A stretch of 6,455 nt of DNA from positions 1 through 6,455 of the forward strand of contig JAGCWG010000292.1 in the NCBI GenBank assembly GCA_017961965.1, in the 5' to 3' direction. Origin of the DNA: Bacteroidaceae bacterium (GTDB lineage Bacteria > Bacteroidota > Bacteroidia > Bacteroidales > Bacteroidaceae). Position 1 is the first letter of the stretch; every line of letters begins with the position of its first letter. The notes under the pieces were generated by a model. It was not told where the DNA came from, did not search any database, and saw only the letters and a list, made by a program, of their open reading frames with translations. The position numbers were made by a program, and so were the translations under genes. Of the stretch, positions 3,501 to 6,455 are shown piece by piece.

Positions 3501-6455
3501 TGAATACAAAGACTGAATAGGTGTATAATAATTACCTATGATAAGATGAGCACGTGCCTGGTCTGGGTCGTCAAAACCGAATGTAGAAGATGCATTACTT
3601 GTTCCGCCACCTTTCTTACCAGCTCCATCGCGATAGAATCCCTGTGCAGTAAGTCTGTACCATCCATCTGGAAGACCATTAATCTTCTGAGTAATCTTAT
3701 ATGTTTCATAATCTGGCGTTGAGCCATCTGCATTATAGAATACCTCAGCAAGATTAGTTGCACCATCGTATGTACGAAAATCCTTACCAGTACCTGTTCT
3801 CCAACCATACTTATCGTTAGGAAGTTCATCATTGTTCGCCAAGAGGTTTGCATTCACAATCTGACTTGTGATATCTGTTCCTTCTGCATCTCCAATACGG
3901 ATAAGGTGGAAGTAGTTCATCTTTACGCTGACGTCGTTGCCGTATGTCTTTTCGAAACTGAGACCAACGGTCACATCACTTGCCGTAGGAACAATGAATG
4001 TGAACTGAGGATTTGTTGTCTGCCATTTTGAACTTGGCACGTACATCCTCTGCATTCTATCACCTATCTTTGCGTAAAGACAAGTGATTACATTATTTGT
4101 TGCACCATTTGCAGACAACTGATATGCACCAGCAGGAAGACTTACAGTCTGATTTATATCATTTGCGTAAATACAATTACCAGTACTATTACTTTCCCAT
4201 ACAGTATTTGTTTGTACATAATTTCCGTGTCCTAAACCTTCCACAAGGCTGATTGTTGCATTCTCAGTATGTGCCCAATGATTCCATCCATCAGAGAAGT
4301 CTGCATTCTCAAGATAATCGTCACTTGAAATCAAACGGAAATTATCTACGGCAACACGGTATGTGACATCATTATCCCATGTAGGACCTAAATATTGGCT
4401 ATTATTTTCTCCATAGTTTACGCCTTGGACGTCTGAATAGAAACCGACTTCAACATCTGTACTTTCCTGAATATTGAACTCTAAAGTGTAACGAGATTCT
4501 GGTCCATAACAGAACTGATCAAATGTTTCATTACCTACCTTTGCGTAAATATGACCGATTCTGTCCATTGCAATCACATCAGCAGAAAGTACATAAGTAC
4601 CCTTAGGGAGATTTACGACCTGACTGATTCTGTGAGTTTCCTGATCATTATTATTGCAACCTGTTCTCTCTGCACAAAGACCACTACCTTCAAATCCATT
4701 CTCACCACCACAGATAGAAGGAGAGAATCCATTATTTGTCCAGCCATAGTCCCAAGTACGAGTACCCTGTGGGAGTGCGAAGTAAGCGTTAGTAAGATAA
4801 GCATCTGCAATACCCTTGTCAGCATTAGTCTGACGAATCAGTCTGAAATTATCAACGGCAGAAATAACTTCGTCATCATTTAAGTCATCAACCACATATT
4901 TATATCCAACACGACACTTAATTGGCTCTGGAACAAAGAAAGTAAATGACTTATTGGTCTTTGTGTCTATATCAGACAATTCCAATGACCAAATATCAAC
5001 ATTATTTGTTTTAGAAATAAACAGTGTACTCTTACAATTCTTAGAAACAACATCTGCACTAAGTGTGTAGATACCAGCAGACAAGGATGTCAACGTCTGA
5101 TATATGCGTCCTGTTGTTTTACCTTCTACGTTAAGACGATTACTGGTCATTCCACGCTGAACAGCATAAAAGCCATTACCTTCATATCCGAGAGAACCTT
5201 CTTTTTCATATCCTGCAACAGCACGTGAATAATTTGTTATTGACCATGACTTTGACCATGCATTAGTCTGGTGAATAGCAAAGTAAGGGTTTTTGATTAT
5301 GTCGTCTAACACACCGTTATCAGTCATAGGAGTTATGGACTTTACAATAGACCATATCTCGCCTGTCACATCGGAATTCCATTGTACACGAACAGTGATA
5401 TTTCCATTAACTGTATATACAGGAATATAGTATGTCTCAAGATTACCTGTCAAAGGTTCAGATTGACCTTCAACATATATATTTGCATTACCAGCATTAC
5501 CTCTTCGTCCCTCTACCTCAACCAAATAATAGCTCTTTTTTGTCAATCCGACAATCTTAATCTGGTTATAGCTGGCACCATTGGTATTTGCTTCATTTGT
5601 ATAAGCATACCAGCGGTCTCCAACCATGCTTGTCTTAATTGGAGTCTGCCAATATGCGCGCACATTTTTGCCTAAAGAGCTAAGCGACTGTTCTAAGCTA
5701 CGTGCAGAAATATCATCATGCTGTTTCTTGGATATAAACTGCCAAGTGTTGTTCTCCTCATCTATTGAATACTGAACACCCTTACCATCCGACTGAAGAT
5801 AATATTGACGCCTTGGTACTTTTTTTGTTATAAAAGAAATGTTATATATATTATTAACATCATTGTCGTCGTCTTCGATTTCTTCTATCTGCCAAGGCAT
5901 CGTTTTTTCACCCCAAGTTGACATTCCACCAACCTCATAATATACATAGTAACGGGGATTATTGTTATAACTCAATTCTGCGTTGAGTTCATCTTCATCG
6001 AAATCCACATTAAACAATGTAGAATTTTCAATATCATCCTTTACTTCGCTAATTGCTGTAAGATAAGCATTGTACTCTTTCGTATCTCGCTTCAGATAGA
6101 AGTCACCAGAAATAGCCTTTTCTGGAGACCATGTAATCATATTACGCGCTTCAATATCATCTTGTGATGCAATAGCTTTAAGAGAGAAACATGCATCCAC
6201 CTCATCTGTAGTATCAAAAGAAACAGTAATCTTGTTTCCTGTTACAGGCACCTCCAACTGGTACAACTTTGTCTGTTCTGTCAATGGCTCTGAATACACA
6301 CCATTAGCTACAATCTTGGTAGTACCAGAACCAGTTTTCTTTGCGTATATCTCAAGAATATATGTTTCGTTGTTAATTCCAGAAACGGTAAATGAAGTAC
6401 TTGTAGCTGTCAGATGCTGCTTTGTCATCCACATACTCTCGGCATCATCATATAT
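525..6455 (-). CDS. giant modular surface/secreted protein with repeated carbohydrate-binding-like sandwich modules and a T9SS-like tail (5' end beyond window)
   Basis: The frame is open to the right edge: seven sense codons (IYDDAES) precede the first ATG (6434), which has no signal peptide after it and sits inside a module, so the true start lies outside the window. At least 1,976 residues are visible, ending at TAA (527-525). Modules, by residue from that ATG: sandwich A (to 90), helical/trefoil-like (91-260), sandwich B (269-369), sandwiches at 380-534, 548-703, 707-846, 855-1044 and 1054-1238, trefoil-like domain (1241-1400), helices (1401-1470), sandwich (1480-1633), C-terminal beta domain (1641-1912), sorting-type tail (1920-1969). 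Most sandwiches follow N-x-x-F...W...Q-x-(V/L)...LP-x-G-x-Y-x-L-x-A...VDNFRLI, the pattern of CBM-like jelly rolls. I see no catalytic motif. It probably acts at the cell surface in glycan binding or adhesion. Alternatively it is the accessory half of an enzyme whose catalytic domain is upstream. Confidence 0.9.
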   Translation of the reverse strand: MYDDAESMWMTKQHLTATSTSFTVSGINNETYILEIYAKKTGSGTTKIVANGVYSEPLTEQTKLYQLEVPVTGNKITVSFDTTDEVDACFSLKAIASQDDIEARNMITWSPEKAISGDFYLKRDTKEYNAYLTAISEVKDDIENSTLFNVDFDEDELNAELSYNNNPRYYVYYEVGGMSTWGEKTMPWQIEEIEDDDNDVNNIYNISFITKKVPRRQYYLQSDGKGVQYSIDEENNTWQFISKKQHDDISARSLEQSLSSLGKNVRAYWQTPIKTSMVGDRWYAYTNEANTNGASYNQIKIVGLTKKSYYLVEVEGRRGNAGNANIYVEGQSEPLTGNLETYYIPVYTVNGNITVRVQWNSDVTGEIWSIVKSITPMTDNGVLDDIIKNPYFAIHQTNAWSKSWSITNYSRAVAGYEKEGSLGYEGNGFYAVQRGMTSNRLNVEGKTTGRIYQTLTSLSAGIYTLSADVVSKNCKSTLFISKTNNVDIWSLELSDIDTKTNKSFTFFVPEPIKCRVGYKYVVDDLNDDEVISAVDNFRLIRQTNADKGIADAYLTNAYFALPQGTRTWDYGWTNNGFSPSICGGENGFEGSGLCAERTGCNNNDQETHRISQVVNLPKGTYVLSADVIAMDRIGHIYAKVGNETFDQFCYGPESRYTLEFNIQESTDVEVGFYSDVQGVNYGENNSQYLGPTWDNDVTYRVAVDNFRLISSDDYLENADFSDGWNHWAHTENATISLVEGLGHGNYVQTNTVWESNSTGNCIYANDINQTVSLPAGAYQLSANGATNNVITCLYAKIGDRMQRMYVPSSKWQTTNPQFTFIVPTASDVTVGLSFEKTYGNDVSVKMNYFHLIRIGDAEGTDITSQIVNANLLANNDELPNDKYGWRTGTGKDFRTYDGATNLAEVFYNADGSTPDYETYKITQKINGLPDGWYRLTAQGFYRDGAGKKGGGTSNASSTFGFDDPDQARAHLIIGNYYTPIQSLYSENAPGTDDNGRPMWLGEAKDAFDQGYYNNNAVVGKAVNGILEIGVRREDAIDHDWLCLNNFKLYYMYDENAFPEVAGSLKDPSFEENNNAKAWEPSFTNWVTVGNWQSINQTEYNNLSNTNYIGYGVREMADNEKSVYHGDYIFFAKNNYVQLTTSSNKRYYYKQSTKRTINIGQTVTDLPSGEYTLKAQVKVTSASNNKAHLSVTSNGETVNAYSTSSNPEWLSVISDVGSDGKMTISLEMSLTTGDSILVDNFILEKTGGDVYVYNCEAGAFISTDVNKGLSKKPVSFSTTGAKLRMSARGVTEGMRSFEYNNQYLNVSNIVNGNSRYEYLTYETNDNDTHKEFKVTTPEGSNISTICVNPADATFGTTANIVNAGSASAYNGKYGTTYMGWTGEAGFDVVYPLIPENDKAGRGTKWRVLDESQYNKYKNTIAAAHDARMAAWPIYCSARRSTYSVDVTRFEDVYNNISSTAEAINKVAKELKVQLESELLLNNATVDDYVDVTYLVSDIDFKEATLNKWNNEGGKFVYSESTNHVTDKIFGGRHYAAISDDALGNAKLTVTIPNLRSGKYAAVLTVSAYAGGDEVEGVAAVAGDEEAFRSIDIEPTSYNIYNVVIPRFTVDDNHKNAVVGIKLTGTNATSVEIGNLTLRYLGPVHSAADDYDYTLDDNVLTYIGNWPVAYEAQEYFNYSLDANKNVCTIYLKEDGFATDFDMTFDADKFTNKNLLIYKKPGQENIHILNMTSNIVEGDECDEYVLVDKNDISIPEAFTAKKASYKRTGVTSNYGTLCLPFEFSMEDGTKLYDFGGFQANNGEINIIIEPVDKVEACRPCIFKKADSDITELNIEGNNVTISEAKPDTVDVDGFKLIGAFDKHTFGDVTGQDKTAAIDYYYIAKDKFWHATDYFTNGAFRSYIYTGGKLEDIFGVHDVRSIGFYEFMDEEATSVDGVDSDSEIVGYYNLNGQQIDTPTSGVVIVKYSDGKYRKVMVKQK
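528..677 (-). other. C-terminal sorting-type tail (T9SS/Por-secretion-like)
   Basis: Residues 1920-1969. After a D/S-rich linker (SVDGVDSDSE) come YYNLNGQQID (1936-1945), a TSGVVIVKYSDGK strand (1948-1960) and a basic end, YRKVMVKQK. This Y-N-L-x-G-x-x...G-x-x-I-V...K-x-x-V-K layout is that of the short C-terminal domains linked to type IX secretion in Bacteroidota. It marks the protein as exported and probably displayed at the surface. No secretion genes are visible in the window to confirm the route. Confidence 0.6.
699..1514 (-). other. Bacteroidales-type C-terminal beta domain (residues 1641-1912)
   Basis: The key part is SNYGTLCLPFEF (1762-1773), LYDFGGF (1781-1787), V-E-A-C-R-P-C-I-F-K (1804-1813), GFKLIGAFDKHTF (1843-1855), YYYIAKDKFWHAT (1869-1881) and FRSYIY (1889-1894). 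This series (Y-G-T-L-x-L-P-F, A-x-R-P-x-I-F-K, L-x-G-x-F, Y-Y-I-x-x-D-x-F-W, R-x-Y-I) recurs, from memory, just before the sorting tail in many Prevotella and Bacteroides surface proteins. The role is not known to me; display or stability is a guess. Confidence 0.55.
1536..1997 (-). repeat. last sandwich module (residues 1480-1633)
   Basis: It starts VDVTYLVSDIDF (1481-1492), has W1500, an FGGRHYAAI segment (1521-1529), LTVTIPNLRSGKYAAVLTV (1539-1557), VVIPRFTV (1594-1601), VVGIKLTG (1609-1616) and ends VEIGNLTLRYLG (1622-1633). The P-N-L-x-x-G-x-Y...V-x-I-x-N-L-x-L frame matches the other sandwiches, with VEIGNLTL taking the place of VDNFRLI. Confidence 0.5.
2025..2234 (-). other. helical segment (residues 1401-1470)
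   Basis: The composition is Ala/Lys/Glu-rich without Gly or Pro breaks over long runs: KYKNTIAAAHDARMAAW (1407-1423) and FEDVYNNISS followed by EAINKVAKELKVQLESELL (1441-1471). Two or three amphipathic helices are likely. They act as a spacer between the trefoil-like domain and the last sandwich module. Confidence 0.45.
2235..2714 (-). other. trefoil-like domain (residues 1241-1400)
   Basis: It starts VYVYNCEAGAFIST (1242-1255) and ends TKWRVLDESQ (1395-1404). The opening resembles the 'Y-L-x-N-x-x-T-G-x-(F/W)-(I/L)' start and closing W-x-(V/F) strand of ricin-like or related beta domains in giant Bacteroidales surface proteins. Between them are NNQYLNVSN (1292-1300) and a Gly/Ala/Thr-rich stretch (1345-1375). 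The fold is inferred from the pattern only. Confidence 0.4.
2721..3275 (-). repeat. CBM-like jelly-roll module ending LVDNFILEK
   Basis: Residues about 1054-1238. It starts AGSLKDPSFEE (1054-1064), has W1071/W1078/W1084, a long variable segment (1090-1145), IGQTVTDLPSGEYTLKAQV (1151-1169), MTISLEM (1214-1220) and ends ILVDNFILEK (1228-1237). It has the same N-F/S-F...Q...LP-G-Y-L...VDNF pattern as the tandem units, with an enlarged loop rich in Asn, Tyr and Lys. Confidence 0.55.
3303..3872 (-). repeat. larger CBM-like module with Gly/Asn/Asp-rich insert
   Basis: Residues about 855-1044. It has N861-x-N, W878-R-T-G-T-G, ITQKINGLPDGWYRLTAQGF (914-933), a Gly/Ser/Asn/Asp insert (936-957), MWLGEAKDAFDQGYY (991-1005), GILEIGVRRE (1017-1026), W1033 and NNFKLYY (1037-1043). 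The LP-x-G-x-Y-R-L-T-A-x-G-F-Y-R block and the A-F-x-x-G-x-Y segment are familiar from Bacteroides/Prevotella glycoside hydrolase and surface proteins. The acidic, glycine-rich insert might bind a metal, but no specific site is provable. Confidence 0.55.
3897..4316 (-). repeat. CBM-like jelly-roll module, unit 3
   Basis: Residues about 707-846. It starts YLENADF (707-713), has W717/W720, G-L-G-H-G-N-Y-V-Q-T (733-742), INQTVSLPAGAYQLSANG (760-777), LYAKIGDR (786-793), VTVGLSFEK (821-829) and ends MNYFHLI (839-845), a diverged form of VDNFRLI. It is the most compact of the tandem units, about 140 residues. Confidence 0.55.
4326..4793 (-). repeat. CBM-like jelly-roll module, unit 2
   Basis: Residues about 548-703. 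It starts TNAYFAL (548-554), has W561/W565, G-G-E-N-G-F-E-G-S-G-L (576-586), ISQVVNLPKGTYVLSADV (603-620), IYAKVG (629-634), VEVGFYSDV (661-669) and ends AVDNFRLI (695-702). It is the closest relative of the preceding module; the AVDNFRL codons are also nearly identical in DNA (around 4340-4357 and 4842-4859). Confidence 0.6.
4833..5297 (-). repeat. CBM-like jelly-roll module, 'NPYFAI...VDNFRLI' unit 1
   Basis: Residues about 380-534. It starts NPYFAI (382-387), has W393/W397, a G-Y-E-G-N-G-F-Y turn (416-423), IYQTLTSLSAGIYTLSADV (444-462), a VGYKYV strand (509-514) and ends AVDNFRLI (526-533). The pattern is that of galactose-binding-like/CBM4-9-type modules of Bacteroidales surface proteins. 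No ligand can be assigned from the sequence. Confidence 0.6.
5328..5630 (-). repeat. sandwich module B (same subtype as module A)
   Basis: Residues about 269-369. It shares with module A the order W275, IKIVGL (292-297), YYLVEVEGRR (302-311), a Gly/Asn-rich turn, I-Y-V-E-G (319-323), SEPLT (325-329), VNGNITVRV (342-350) and a closing S-I-V-K-S-I (362-367). The shared SEPLT and G-N-(K)-I-T-V blocks set A and B apart from the later VDNFRLI modules. Confidence 0.6.
6165..6455 (-). repeat. sandwich module A (truncated by window edge)
   Basis: Residues up to about 90. Key elements are W2, FTVSGI (15-20), YILEIYAKK (25-33), I-x-x-NG (41-45), SEPLT (48-52) and VTGNKITVSF (64-73), ending S-L-K-A-I (84-88). 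This lines up along its length with module B, so it is a repeat unit. Its first strands lie beyond the right edge. Confidence 0.6.

Noticed and set aside
3536..3853. Second minus-strand alternative frame of 105 codons
   Set aside because: It overlaps the well-conserved Gly/Asn-insert module of the large protein; its Met/Leu/Gln-rich product looks like a frame shadow.
4551..4883. Open frame of 110 codons on the plus strand
   Set aside because: It lies wholly opposite the large gene, has no recognisable domain, start signal or promoter, and its Thr/Ser/Ile/Cys-rich composition is what the complement of this gene would give.
5382..5675. Open frame of 97 codons on the plus strand rich in Ile, Cys and Ser
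   Set aside because: It is antisense to module B of the large protein, and hydrophobic stretches of this kind arise from the complement of Asn/Tyr/Val-rich codons. There is no start context or promoter.

Overview
The window looks like part of a Bacteroidales chromosome, most likely Prevotella or a close relative. The evidence is an AT-rich composition (roughly 40% GC by eye), a Bacteroidota-type -7 promoter element (TAnnTTTG), a small protein starting with a K-K-x-Y-x-K-P leader, and a very large Asn/Asp/Tyr-rich surface protein ending in a 'YYNLNGQQ...GVVIVKYSDGK' sorting-type tail. Everything coding lies on the minus strand, so transcription runs from the right edge to the left edge.

Layout in transcription order: (1) 6455-525 is one uninterrupted gene, cut by the right edge, giving at least 1,976 residues of a giant secreted modular protein. 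Residue numbers below count from the methionine codon at 6434-6432, which is internal. Modules from N to C: a truncated beta-sandwich module, a helical plus trefoil-like segment, a second sandwich of the same subtype, five more sandwich modules of the carbohydrate-binding (galactose-binding-like) kind, a large trefoil-like domain, a helical bundle, one more sandwich, a Bacteroidales C-terminal beta domain, and a type IX-like sorting tail. I see no catalytic domain in the visible part. (2) 524-221 is a 304-base intergenic region. It has a strong hairpin just after the stop codon, short direct and inverted repeats, and a promoter-like TAAATTTG about 66 bases before the next start. (3) 220-1 is the first 73 codons of a small protein cut by the left edge.

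The large protein is best read as a surface-exposed adhesin or glycan-binding protein, or the non-catalytic C-terminal part of a large enzyme whose catalytic domain lies beyond the right edge. The small gene appears to have its own promoter and belongs to a leader-bearing small-protein type that I recall from Bacteroidota genomes; its function is unknown to me. I found no RNA genes, insertion sequences, CRISPR arrays or plus-strand genes. The least explained items are the small leader-bearing protein and the hairpin with its T-rich tract on the 'wrong' side. The rest is a good example of a known but poorly characterised class of giant modular surface protein.
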